A DNA stretch of 15,917 bases from SCRA01 sp035533275 (GCA_035533275.1 DATLUD010000023.1:1-15917); one strand, 5' to 3'; numbered from the stretch's first letter, positions 7,220-15,598 are shown. A program made the numbers and translations. The notes: a model not told the origin generated them from the sequence alone.

Positions 7220-9775
7220 ATGCTCGCGCCCTTCGCCGAGCGGGTGGCGAGGCCGCGCCGCGCCGCCGATGTACCAAACGTGGCGGACCCCACACTTGCC
7301 GTCGTCGCCCAGGACCATTCGGGCGGGGACGCATACGAGCGCACTCTCGCCCTCCTCGTGGCCGAGCTCTCGGACGCGGGTCTCCTCGACCTGACCGTCT
7401 GGCGCCGCGGCGGAGCGATCCTCTGCAGCCTGGACCGCCTCGTCGCCGGCCGCGTGGAGCGCGACGCCTGCGACGCCTCGCCGACGGGGCGCCTGGAGGG
7501 CGCGGCGATCGCATCGGGTCTCACGCACGTGGTCGACCACCTCGTGGCCGCCCCCATCGTCTTCGACGGGCGCATCCTCGGCGCGCTCTCGGCCCGCTTC
7601 GCCTCGCCGGCAGCGGCGCCGGCGTCGCGCCGGCCGATCGAAGCCGCGGCTGACCGACTGGCCGCGCTGCTCGAGGTGATGCGCCTGACCCGGCGCGACG
7701 CCACGGCGAGCCAAGACCGTGAGATCGTGGTCGCGGCGCTCCAATCGATCGCCGGCGGCCACGACCTTCACGCCATCTGCGACGCCCTCCGGCGCCACCT
7801 GGCCCGTGTCGTGCCCTTCGACTGCGTGGTCGTCGCGCGCACCGAGGCCGAGGCCGGGGTGCTCAATGCCCTCTATCTCTTCGAGAACGGCATCCCGCGC
7901 GAGATCTCGGCTGCGATGGCGCTCTCGCCCGCGAGCCCGGGAGCCACGGCCGTGCGCAGCGGGCGGACGCTCATCTTTCGCCATACCTCCGACTGGGCGC
8001 GCTTCGGCGCCAGCCAAGTGGACCGGGACGCTGTTCCGGGGGAGCGCCCGGCGTCCGCCATCTTCGTGCCGCTGAAGTCGGCCGAAGCCACCGTCGGCGT
8101 CCTCTCGATCCAAGCCGAGCGTGCCGGCGCCTTCGGCGACCGGGAGCAAGCGCTGCTCGAGCCGATCGCCGAGGGCCTGGGGCTGGCCATCGCGCGCTCC
8201 AACCTGCAGCACCAGAGCGAGGACGCGCGCATCGAGCGCAGCGTGATGGTCGACGTGGCGCGCGCCTTGGCCCAGGACCCTCGCCTGCCGCGCGTCTTCG
8301 AGGAGATCTGGCGGCAGACGCAGCGGCTGGTCGACTCGCAGGATTTCTACGCGGCGCTCGCCTCGCGCGACGGCCGGACCCTGGAGATGACGTGTCATCT
8401 CAGCGGCAACCGGCGGCTGCCGTTGACCGCGATCGATCGGCCCTCACCGCGCATGCTGGAGGTCTTCCAGACGGGGCGTCCCATCGTCTGCAACGACCGG
8501 CGCGAGATGGCCGAGCACGGGGTGGCCCCCGAGCTGCGCCCCGACCTCAATTCCATGGCGATCGTGCCGTTGCGCACCGGCAATACGATCGTCGGCGTGA
8601 TGAATTGCGGCAGCCCGCGCGAGCGCGCCTACCCGCCCTCGCGCGCGGACCTGCTGGTCGCCATGGCCGAACAGGCGGCCATCGCGGTCAACAACGCGCG
8701 CTTGTACGAAGAGGCCGCAGAGAGTTCCAACCGCGACGTGCTGACCGGCTTGCTCAACCACCGCGCCATCATGGCAAGCCTCCAGCGATTCCTCGCCGAG
8801 CGCGAGGAGGGGGTCGCCGCGGTGCTGCTCGACGTGGAGGCCTTCCGCCTCTTCAACTCGACCTTTGGGCACCACGTGGGCGACGAGGTGCTGCGGCTCA
8901 TCTCCGGCTGCATCCTGCGCGCGTTGGGCGAGCGGTATCAGGCGGCGCGCTATGGCGGCGACGAGTTCCTCGTGGTGCTTCCCGATGGGGGAGTCGAGGC
9001 GGCCGGGGCGTTTCTCGAGCGGCTGCGCGCCGAGCTGCTCGCCACGCCGCTGGAGAGTCCCTCGGGGGTCCCCATTCCCATCGCGTTTAGCGCCGGAGTC
9101 GCCGCCGCGCCGCTCGACGGAACGACGCGCGAGGCGCTGGTGGCCTGCGCCGACGAGCGGCTCCAGACCGAGCGCTCCGGCACCCACGCCGCCATCTCTC
9201 ACGCCTCGGGGCGCAGCCATCCGGCGCTGACCGACATCCAAGAGGGTCTGCTCGTGGCGATCCTGCGCAAGGATCTCTATACGCGCGCCCACATCCACTT
9301 CGTGGGCGAGATGGCGCTCGACTTCGCCGCCGCCCTGCGCTTGGACGCCGAGCTGGCGCGGGCGCTCTTTCTTGGCAGCCTGCTGCACGACGTCGGCAAG
9401 ATCTGCGTTCCCGACGCGATCATCTCCAAACCCAGCGGCCTCACGCACGCCGAGCGCAAGGTCATGCAGCGGCATCCCATCCACGGCTTCGAGATCGTCC
9501 GCGGCGTCGAAGGCATGGATCAGGCTTCGCTGGCGGTGCTCCACCACCACGAGCGCATCGACGGCCACGGCTATCCGTTCGGCTTGGCCGGCTCCGCGAT
9601 CCCCGCCGTCGCGCGGATGGTGACGATCGTCGACGCGTTCTCCGCGATGGTCCTGGACCGCCCGTACCACAAGGCGATCTCCGACGACGCGGCCAAGGCG
9701 GAGCTGCGGCGTTGCGCGGGCACGCAGTTCGACGCCGAGTACGTCTCGGTGTTCTGCCGCCTCTTCGACGCGTAG
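7220..9775 (+). CDS. GAF-GAF-GAF-GGDEF-HD-GYP cyclic-di-GMP enzyme
   Basis: This is an 851-residue soluble signalling protein with no membrane segment. Three GAF-like sensor modules are seen at about 25-155, 170-325 and 345-495. The GGDEF diguanylate cyclase domain begins at NRDVLTGLLNH (504). It keeps the metal Asp in LLDVEAF, the guanine-binding Asn and Asp in FNSTFGHHVGDE, and an intact GGDEF at 579-583. I see no RxxD inhibitory site before it. The HD-GYP phosphodiesterase domain follows with LLHDVGK (His723-Asp724), the HPIHGFEI helix and HHHERIDGHGYP (775-786). Both opposing activities therefore look intact. The ATG at 7220 lacks a ribosome site, so the true start could be the downstream GTG of VADPTL. 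It is divergent from the rpsF operon and converges on rel. Confidence 0.92.
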   Translation: MLAPFAERVARPRRAADVPNVADPTLAVVAQDHSGGDAYERTLALLVAELSDAGLLDLTVWRRGGAILCSLDRLVAGRVERDACDASPTGRLEGAAIASGLTHVVDHLVAAPIVFDGRILGALSARFASPAAAPASRRPIEAAADRLAALLEVMRLTRRDATASQDREIVVAALQSIAGGHDLHAICDALRRHLARVVPFDCVVVARTEAEAGVLNALYLFENGIPREISAAMALSPASPGATAVRSGRTLIFRHTSDWARFGASQVDRDAVPGERPASAIFVPLKSAEATVGVLSIQAERAGAFGDREQALLEPIAEGLGLAIARSNLQHQSEDARIERSVMVDVARALAQDPRLPRVFEEIWRQTQRLVDSQDFYAALASRDGRTLEMTCHLSGNRRLPLTAIDRPSPRMLEVFQTGRPIVCNDRREMAEHGVAPELRPDLNSMAIVPLRTGNTIVGVMNCGSPRERAYPPSRADLLVAMAEQAAIAVNNARLYEEAAESSNRDVLTGLLNHRAIMASLQRFLAEREEGVAAVLLDVEAFRLFNSTFGHHVGDEVLRLISGCILRALGERYQAARYGGDEFLVVLPDGGVEAAGAFLERLRAELLATPLESPSGVPIPIAFSAGVAAAPLDGTTREALVACADERLQTERSGTHAAISHASGRSHPALTDIQEGLLVAILRKDLYTRAHIHFVGEMALDFAAALRLDAELARALFLGSLLHDVGKICVPDAIISKPSGLTHAERKVMQRHPIHGFEIVRGVEGMDQASLAVLHHHERIDGHGYPFGLAGSAIPAVARMVTIVDAFSAMVLDRPYHKAISDDAAKAELRRCAGTQFDAEYVSVFCRLFDA

Positions 9776-9811
9776 CCGCGCTCAGAACGGGCGCTGCTCG
9801 CGCGACATGCC

Positions 9812-9834
9812 ACGCAGCTAGCAGATAGCTGCGT
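9812..9834. terminator. Hairpin between convergent genes, possible bidirectional terminator
   Basis: A perfect 9-bp inverted repeat (ACGCAGCTA/TAGCTGCGT) with a 5-base loop lies between the ends of the GGDEF/HD-GYP gene and rel, touching the rel stop codon. It lacks a clear T-tract on either side, so terminator function is only probable from position. Confidence 0.45.
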
Positions 9835-12014
9835 CACGTGGAGGCGCGGGCTTCGCGTTTGGTCACGCGATAGACGTTGCGCACGTCCTTGACGGCGCCG
9901 AAGCGCCGCAGGAGCGCGTCGAGGTGATCGAGGTTCGAGATGCCCACGGTGAGGCTGATGACGGCGCTCTTGTCTCTCTTCACCCGCGCGGTGACGGAGC
10001 TGGCGTTGGTCTTGAGCTCCGCGCAGATGCCCATGATCTCCTGGAGCAGGCCCGGACGATCGAACGCCTCGATCTCCACGTCGACGAAGTGGAGCGACTC
10101 GTCGCGCTGCGCCCAGGCCACCTCCACGAAGCGTTCGGGCGTCCCGTTCATATAGCCCACGTTCGGGCAATCGGCGCGGTGCACGGAGACGCCCTTGCCG
10201 ATGGTGACGAAGCCGATGATCGGATCGCCGGGGACCGGGCTGCAGCACTTGGCCAGCCGCACCAGCACGTCCTCGACGCCGGGCACCACGATCCCGCTGC
10301 GGGCGCGCGCGGCGCGCCTGGGCGCGGTGCGCTGCACCGTGCTCAGGTCGATGACGTTCTCCTGCTTGGTCTCCTCGCGCAAGCGCTGGACCACGGAGGG
10401 TGCGCTCGCGTCGCCGAAGCCGATCGCCGCGTAGAGATCGGTCAGCGAGGTGTAGTTCACGCGTCCGGCGATCTTCTCCAGCGCGTCGCGCACGGCGTCC
10501 GCCCGCAGACCCTGCCGCGCCATCTCGCGCTCGAGCGCCTCCTGCCCCAGGATGACGTTCTCTTCCTTGCGCTCCTTGCGGAACCACGCCTTGATCTTGT
10601 GCTTGGCGCTCGAGGTGCGCACGATGGAGAGCCAGTCGCGCGAGGGACCCGAGGAGCCCTTGTTGACCAGCACCTCGCAGATGTCGCCGTTCTTGAACTG
10701 GTAGTCCAGCGGGACGATCTTGCCGTTGACCTTGGCGCCGACGCAATGGTGGCCGACGTCGGTGTGCACCTGGTAGGCGAAGTCCAGCGGTGAGGCGCTG
10801 GTCGGCAGCTCGAACACGTCGCCCTTGGGCGAGAAGACGAACACTTGGCTATCGAAGAGATCGAGCTTCAGATTCTCCATGAACGTGCGCGAATCGCGCA
10901 TGTCGTTCTGCCACTCGAGCAGCGAGCGCAGCCACGAGAGCTTCTCCTCGTAGTCGTGCGGCTTGGTCCCCTCCTTGTAGCGCCAATGCGCCGCGATGCC
11001 GTACTCGCTGGTGCGGTGCATCTCCCAGGTGCGGATCTGCACCTCCAGGGGATCCCCGGCCGGCCCCACGACCGTCGTGTGCAGCGACTGGTACATGTTG
11101 GGCTTGGGCATCGCGATGTAGTCTTTGAAGCGCCCCGGGATGGGCTTCCACATGGAGTGGATCACGCCCAGCACGCCGTAGCAGTCCTTGACCGTGTCGA
11201 CGATGACGCGCACGGCGGTGAGGTCGTAGATCGAGGAGAAGTCGCGGCCCTTCTTGAGCTTTTGGTAGATCGAGTAGAAGTGCTTGGGGCGCCCGGTCAC
11301 CTCGGCGCGGATGCCCAGCTCCGCGAAGCGCTCCTTGAACTCGTCGACCACGGAGACGACGGTCTGCTCGCGCTCGCCGCGCTTCTTGGAGACGCGCTCG
11401 GAGATGTCGCGGTAGGCCACCGGATCCAGGTAGCGCAGCGCCAGATCCTCGAGGTCCCACTTGATCTTCCAGATGCCCAGCCGGTGCGCGATCGGAGCGT
11501 AGATCTCCAGCGTCTCGCGGGCGATCGTCTGCTGCTTGCCCGGCGTCAGCGACGCGAGCGTGCGCATGTTGTGGAGGCGGTCGGAGAGCTTGATGATGAT
11601 GACGCGGATGTCCTTGGCCATCGCCATGAACATCTTGCGGAGGTTCTCGACCTGCGCGTCTTCCTTCGACTGATAGGGGATGCGCGTCAGCTTGGTGACG
11701 CCGTCGACCAGGGCGGCGATCTCCGGCCCGAAGGCGGCGCTGACCTCCTCGTTGGAGACCAGCGTGTCCTCGACCACGTCGTGGAGCAAAGCCGCGGCGA
11801 TGGTGGCCCGATCCATCTCGAGGTCGGCCAGCACCTCGGCGACGGCCAGAGGGTGAGCGATGTACGGTTCCCCCGAGGCGCGCAGCTGCCCCTTGTGGGC
11901 GCCGTCGGCAAAATCGTAGACGCGCCGGAGCCATCCCACGTCGAGGGTGGGATCATACGAATGGATGCGCCCCGCAAGCGCATCCACGGGGTGTGGCGCG
12001 TGATCGCTGTCCAT
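9834..12014 (-). CDS. rel: Bifunctional (p)ppGpp synthetase/hydrolase Rel
   Basis: The product is about 726 residues, the normal length of long RSH proteins, which make and degrade the stringent-response alarmone. The hydrolase domain keeps its metal residues: His54 (YIAHP), HD at 78-79 and ED at 82-83 in LLHDVVEDT, and Asp145 in LSDRLHN. The synthetase domain has GRPKHFYSIYQK and RFKDYIAMPKPNMYQSLHT. The RFKD (RxKD) motif marks bifunctional enzymes rather than RelA's ExDD. TGS (about 388-450), a Cys-rich zinc-finger region (KCCSPVPGD, HRADCPN) and a C-terminal ACT domain follow. I chose the ATG at 12014 because GGAAG lies 5 bases upstream; an ATG at 12038 is possible but has no ribosome site and overlaps a weak -10 (CACAAT). 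Confidence 0.95.
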   Translation of the reverse strand: MDSDHAPHPVDALAGRIHSYDPTLDVGWLRRVYDFADGAHKGQLRASGEPYIAHPLAVAEVLADLEMDRATIAAALLHDVVEDTLVSNEEVSAAFGPEIAALVDGVTKLTRIPYQSKEDAQVENLRKMFMAMAKDIRVIIIKLSDRLHNMRTLASLTPGKQQTIARETLEIYAPIAHRLGIWKIKWDLEDLALRYLDPVAYRDISERVSKKRGEREQTVVSVVDEFKERFAELGIRAEVTGRPKHFYSIYQKLKKGRDFSSIYDLTAVRVIVDTVKDCYGVLGVIHSMWKPIPGRFKDYIAMPKPNMYQSLHTTVVGPAGDPLEVQIRTWEMHRTSEYGIAAHWRYKEGTKPHDYEEKLSWLRSLLEWQNDMRDSRTFMENLKLDLFDSQVFVFSPKGDVFELPTSASPLDFAYQVHTDVGHHCVGAKVNGKIVPLDYQFKNGDICEVLVNKGSSGPSRDWLSIVRTSSAKHKIKAWFRKERKEENVILGQEALEREMARQGLRADAVRDALEKIAGRVNYTSLTDLYAAIGFGDASAPSVVQRLREETKQENVIDLSTVQRTAPRRAARARSGIVVPGVEDVLVRLAKCCSPVPGDPIIGFVTIGKGVSVHRADCPNVGYMNGTPERFVEVAWAQRDESLHFVDVEIEAFDRPGLLQEIMGICAELKTNASSVTARVKRDKSAVISLTVGISNLDHLDALLRRFGAVKDVRNVYRVTKREARAST

Positions 12015-12070
12015 GGATACTTCCAACCATTGTGCCACAACCCGGCCCCGGGCGCAAAGCGTTTCGGGTC

Positions 12071-12088
12071 AGCAAACGTACGTTCGCT
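12071..12088. promoter_or_regulatory. Palindrome upstream of rel, candidate operator
   Basis: AGCAAACGT followed by ACGTTCGCT is an 18-bp palindrome with one mismatch, in the 97-base gap between pdxA2 and rel. A partly overlapping stem (CGCTCG/CGAGCG) lies beside it toward the pdxA2 stop. It may be a repressor site or part of a terminator. There is no further evidence. Confidence 0.3.
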
Positions 12089-12111
12089 CGTTGGGCTTGC
12101 GAGCGTTCGCC

Positions 12112-13086
12112 TCAGGCGGCGCGGTGCGCGGCCATCCGCCGCGCCACCGCCAGCGCGCGCTCCAGGCTCTCCGTGCGGGCAATGCCGCGCCCCGCGATGT
12201 CGTAGGCCGTCCCGTGGTCGACCGAGGTGCGGATGATCGGCACGCCGAGGGTGACGTTGATGCCCAACTCGATGCCCAAGAGCTTGGCCGGGATGTGGCC
12301 CTGGTCGTGGTACATCGCCACGACCGCCTCGAACTCGCCGGCGAAGGCGCGCGCGAAGATCGTGTCCGGCGGCCACGGACCGCTGGCGTCGATCCCTTCG
12401 CGCCGGGCGGCTTCGACGGCCGGAGCGATCGCGCGTCCCTCCTCGTCGCCGAAGAGGCCGCCTTCGCCCGCGTGCGGGTTGAAGCCGGCCACCGCGATCC
12501 GCCGCCGCTCGTCGCCCAGCAGCCGCACGGCGGAGTCGGCGGCGCGAATGGTGTCCAGAACGCGCTCCGTGGTGAGCGCCGCCGAGACGCTCGCCAGCGC
12601 GCGGTGCGTGGTGACGTGCACGACGCGCAGTCGGTCGGTGACCAGCAGCATGCGCTCGCGGCCCAGCACGCCGAGGGCCTCGGCGATGTGCTCGGTGTGT
12701 CCGGTGAACGGGAGGCCCGTGAGGTTCACCGCCTCCTTCGAGATCGGCGCGGTGACCATCGCCGCGACGCGTCCGGCTCGGGCTAAATCGATCGCGGCGT
12801 CGAGATAGGCTAGCGCCATCGCTCCTCCGGCCGCGCCGGGCGCGCCGACGGCGGGTGCGCGGTACGCCTGCGGCGGCTCGACGATCGTAATCGCCCCCGG
12901 CCGCCATGCCGCGGGGTCGCCGGCGGAGACCACGGGATGGCGCAGCGCGAGCCGCAGGTCGTCGATGGCGCGGCGGTGCCCGATCGCCACGAGGGGCTCA
13001 TCGGCGTGGGCGTCGAGCACTTTGGCGACGATCTCGGGGCCGACCCCCGCGGGGTCCCCCAGCGTGATGGCAATCGGCGTGGTCAT
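12112..13086 (-). CDS. pdxA2: PdxA2-type 4-phosphate dehydrogenase
   Basis: The 324-residue protein belongs to the PdxA family of NAD-dependent, metal-dependent beta-decarboxylating dehydrogenases. It starts with ITLGDPAGVGPEI and carries the presumed metal ligands His161 (VTTHRAL), His205 (FNPHAGEGG) and His260 (MYHDQGH). The substrate-loop sequence LPFTGHTEHIA is present. Two cues point to PdxA2 (D-threonate or D-erythronate 4-phosphate dehydrogenase) rather than vitamin-B6 PdxA: the sequence HDQGHIP, and the DUF1537 kinase 19 bases upstream that would make its substrate. A role in pyridoxal phosphate synthesis cannot be excluded. GAGG lies 7 bases before the ATG. Confidence 0.9.
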   Translation of the reverse strand: MTTPIAITLGDPAGVGPEIVAKVLDAHADEPLVAIGHRRAIDDLRLALRHPVVSAGDPAAWRPGAITIVEPPQAYRAPAVGAPGAAGGAMALAYLDAAIDLARAGRVAAMVTAPISKEAVNLTGLPFTGHTEHIAEALGVLGRERMLLVTDRLRVVHVTTHRALASVSAALTTERVLDTIRAADSAVRLLGDERRRIAVAGFNPHAGEGGLFGDEEGRAIAPAVEAARREGIDASGPWPPDTIFARAFAGEFEAVVAMYHDQGHIPAKLLGIELGINVTLGVPIIRTSVDHGTAYDIAGRGIARTESLERALAVARRMAAHRAA

Positions 13087-13105
13087 CGAGCAGCCTCGTT
13101 CGTGT

Positions 13106-14077
13106 TCATAGACCCAGCGCCTCCAGCGCCGCCACGATGGCGTCGTCGCCGCCGAGCGAGCCGGATTTCGTGAGCAGCGTGAGATCGGCGCCGATGGGAC
13201 GCGACCAGACGACGGCCGGCGCCGCCTCACCATAGACGGTCATGCCGTGCGCCCCGAGCCGGCGCAGCACCTGAAACGACGTCTCTCCACCGCAGGAGAC
13301 CAGCGTGCCGTGATCGACCGCCTCCACGGCCAACTCGGCGAGCGCCCTCAGGCCCTTGGCGCGCAGGATGACGGCGCGATCGGCCGCCCGCGCCGCTTGA
13401 CGCGCGGTGGCGGCGGCTCGGCTCCCGGCGGCGACCACCGCCGGGCCCCGCGCGGGAGGCGCGGCGGCGATAGGGTCCCGCGCGCCCCCTCTGCGGGAGC
13501 GGCGAACGCGCGCGAAGGCCTCGGCCAGGCCCGCGCTGCCCACGATCAGACGCCGGCCTGCGGCGAGTGCCTCGGCGGCGACGGCGTCCAGCGCGGCGTC
13601 GTCGGCCGCGTCGGGCAAGCGCGCGGTCAGCTCCGGAGCCCGCGCGCGGAGCAGGTCGGCGAGCGTGACGACCTCGCCCGCGCCGATCATCTCGCGGCGA
13701 AAGTGCGAGGCGAAGAGCGGCGCGCCGTCGATCAACGGGACGCCGTCCCGAACCGTGCGTCCCCGCGCCGGAAAGGCGGAGCAGATCAGTGGCTCGGCGC
13801 TCATGCGCACCGCCAGAGCCTCCACCATCTCGACCCATGGGCCGCGCAGCGTGGAGTCGATCTTCAGGAAGAGCGCGCCGTCCGAGGGCAGGGTCAGACG
13901 CTCCACCAGGGCGCGGGCCCGCGCGGGCTTGCAGCGGCGCGAGGGGATGACCACGACGTCGCCGGCGGCCACCTCGGCGGAGAGCATCACCCGCACCGGC
14001 TTGCCGCCGGCACGCGCCAGCGCGACGGCCGCCTCGGCGGCGCCCGTGACGTCGTCGGCGATCGTCAACGCGAACAC
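13106..14077 (-). CDS. Four-carbon acid-sugar kinase family (DUF1537), short form
   Basis: DUF1537 kinases phosphorylate D-threonate, D-erythronate or related acid sugars with ATP. Family motifs visible are IADDVTGAAEAA at 6-17, FLKIDSTLRGPWVEM at 70-84, SAFPARGRTVRDG at 100-112, IVGSAGLAEA at 178-187, VSCGGETSFQVLRRLG at 260-275 and TKSGSLGGDD at 303-312. The protein is only 323 residues against the usual 400-450. Most of the loss is between AAGSRAA and CGGETS in the nucleotide-binding half. It starts with GTG and has no clear Shine-Dalgarno, 13 bases after apt, suggesting coupling. The family is clear; activity is less certain because of the shortening. Confidence 0.87.
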   Translation of the reverse strand: MFALTIADDVTGAAEAAVALARAGGKPVRVMLSAEVAAGDVVVIPSRRCKPARARALVERLTLPSDGALFLKIDSTLRGPWVEMVEALAVRMSAEPLICSAFPARGRTVRDGVPLIDGAPLFASHFRREMIGAGEVVTLADLLRARAPELTARLPDAADDAALDAVAAEALAAGRRLIVGSAGLAEAFARVRRSRRGGARDPIAAAPPARGPAVVAAGSRAAATARQAARAADRAVILRAKGLRALAELAVEAVDHGTLVSCGGETSFQVLRRLGAHGMTVYGEAAPAVVWSRPIGADLTLLTKSGSLGGDDAIVAALEALGL

Positions 14078-14090
14078 ACGCGGCGGGGGA

Positions 14091-14606
14091 TCAGTAGCGG
14101 ATGAAGCTCGTGACGTCCTGCCCGTCGAGGGCCTTGCGGCCGTCGAGGTCCGCCAACTCCACCAGGAAGCCGAAGCCCACGATCTTCGCCCCGAGCTTCT
14201 CCAGCAGGCGGCGCGTCGCCGCGGCCGTGCCGCCCGTGGCGAGCAGATCGTCGATCACGACGACGCGCTGACCTTGGCCCACGGCGTCGGCGTGGATCTC
14301 GAGCGTGTTGGTGCCGTACTCGAGCGCGTACTCTTCCGTATGACGCGCGCCGGGGAGCTTGCCGGGCTTGCGAACCGGAACGAAGCCCGCGCCGATGGCG
14401 TAGGCCGTGGGCGCGCCCAGCATGTAGCCGCGCGCCTCGATGCCCACCACGTAGTCGATTCGCTGGTCGCGGTAGGTCTCGCAAAACAGGTCGACGGCGC
14501 GGCGGAAGGCCTGGCCGTCCTTGAGCAGCGGCGTGATGTCGCGAAAGAGGATCCCCGGGATCGGGAAGTCGGGGATCGCGCGGATATACGTCTCGAGTTC
14601 CACCAT
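14091..14606 (-). CDS. apt: Adenine phosphoribosyltransferase
   Basis: Apt salvages adenine by joining it to PRPP to give AMP. The 171-residue product starts like Bacillus Apt (YIRAIPDFPIPGILFRDITP) and contains VVGIEARGYMLGAP at 53-66. The flexible loop VRKPGKLPGARHTEEYALEYG lies at about 78-98, and the PRPP-binding loop is VVVIDDLLATGGT at 115-127. The ATG at 14606 matches the family length but has no ribosome site; an in-frame GTG at 14636 with GGAGG four bases upstream is a possible alternative adding 10 residues. It begins the apt-kinase-pdxA2-rel group, and apt next to rel is a familiar bacterial linkage. Confidence 0.96.
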   Translation of the reverse strand: MVELETYIRAIPDFPIPGILFRDITPLLKDGQAFRRAVDLFCETYRDQRIDYVVGIEARGYMLGAPTAYAIGAGFVPVRKPGKLPGARHTEEYALEYGTNTLEIHADAVGQGQRVVVIDDLLATGGTAAATRRLLEKLGAKIVGFGFLVELADLDGRKALDGQDVTSFIRY

Positions 14607-14738
14607 GGTGCCGAAGCGTTCGGGCAAGCGGACCACCCAACCTCCGCCGTGTCGACCAGCCTTGCCGACGGCGCCTTTCCAACGCGCCCGGCGCGCGCAG
14701 AGGGATGGGGCAACCACACTCTGCAGCGGAGGACTCCC

Positions 14739-15377
14739 GTGATCGAAATCTCCCGCGAGCGCGCCCCCAAGGCGCCGCGCGACGTCGTCTACGGCATCTA
14801 CCGGGACGGCGACAACAACTTGGACCAAGTGCAATCGGCCGTGATCGGCGACGCCGAGCGCGCCTCGGCCGAAGACGGACGCCTCGCCTTCACCGTCGAG
14901 AACACCACGCACGACGGCACGCGCGGCGGCAGTCTCCACACGGAGGACGGCGTGATCGCCGGCGGCCGGGCCGCCTGGAGCGCCCGCCCGGCGGCGAACA
15001 TGGCCTCGCCGCAGGAGCTGGCCGGCTTCGTCGAGCGCACGCTCGAGGCGGCCCATGCGCGCGGCGGCGAGCAGGCGGTGTGGATCGAGCTGGTCGACCA
15101 CGGCGGCGGCGACGGCGGCGGCCTCGAGGCCGACTCGGCGCACGCCATGATGGCGATGCCGGCGATGGCGCAGGCGATCGCCGACGGCACCGCCGCTTAC
15201 AACCGCCTCCACCCCGCCGACCAGCGCCACGTCGAGGGCGTGGCAATCATTATGTCTACTAAGACTGTCCACCGGCTCCTGAAGTGCCCACGCCCATCAG
15301 GACACTCTTCTGCGCTTCCACAGCGTCCAACTTGTAGCGCCGCAAGGCACAACGGCGCCTCCGTCTTCATCGTCTGA
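14739..15377 (+). CDS. Clostripain-like (C11) cysteine peptidase, 3' truncated
   Basis: The GTG start at 14739 has a strong GGAGG 6 bases upstream. The N-terminal 167 residues resemble C11/clostripain-type caspase-fold proteins: strand VVYGIYRDGDNNLDQVQ at 17-32, and VWIELVDHGGGDGGG at 114-128, where His121 would be the catalytic His. A helix AMMAMPAMAQAI follows. The catalytic Cys expected further on is missing, because the family-like sequence ends about residue 167 (near 15240). The last 45 codons are of a different character. No signal peptide is seen, so it may act in the cytosol. It is divergent from apt. The family call rests on short motifs; the truncation is quite clear. Confidence 0.65.
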   Translation: MIEISRERAPKAPRDVVYGIYRDGDNNLDQVQSAVIGDAERASAEDGRLAFTVENTTHDGTRGGSLHTEDGVIAGGRAAWSARPAANMASPQELAGFVERTLEAAHARGGEQAVWIELVDHGGGDGGGLEADSAHAMMAMPAMAQAIADGTAAYNRLHPADQRHVEGVAIIMSTKTVHRLLKCPRPSGHSSALPQRPTCSAARHNGASVFIV

Positions 15378-15406
15378 TTTACTTGCTCAATTGATCGGGA
15401 TCGTCG

Positions 15407-15598
15407 TCAATTGGCCCGCATGAGCCACGATACGAAAAACGGACGCTGCACGCGCCAGGCGTGAAGCCCGATTGGATCGAGGTAGGGCGTGCCTTCATCG
15501 GAGTCAAGATCAATGAGCAGGGTGGTACGCTCCAAGACCGTCATATCGACGTAGTGTCCCGGTCGGGGCCGATCTAGACCCAGAGCGTTGCTAAGCAT
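15407..15598 (-). CDS. Hypothetical protein, weak
   Basis: A 63-residue frame from an ATG at 15598 gives a sequence that looks protein-like at its end (DMTVLERTTLLIDLDSD, then PIGLHAWRVQRPFFVSW). No family is recognised and no ribosome site is visible. The frame is open upstream to 15754, but that part is arginine/glycine-rich and looks non-coding. A CAATTGA/TCAATTG inverted repeat (15388-15413) overlaps its stop and could be a weak terminator. Confidence 0.3.
   Translation of the reverse strand: MLSNALGLDRPRPGHYVDMTVLERTTLLIDLDSDEGTPYLDPIGLHAWRVQRPFFVSWLMRAN

Noticed and set aside
14607..15272. Long minus-strand frame upstream of apt
   Set aside because: It is antisense to the C11 peptidase gene and has shadow-like composition; apt begins at 14606, or possibly 14636.
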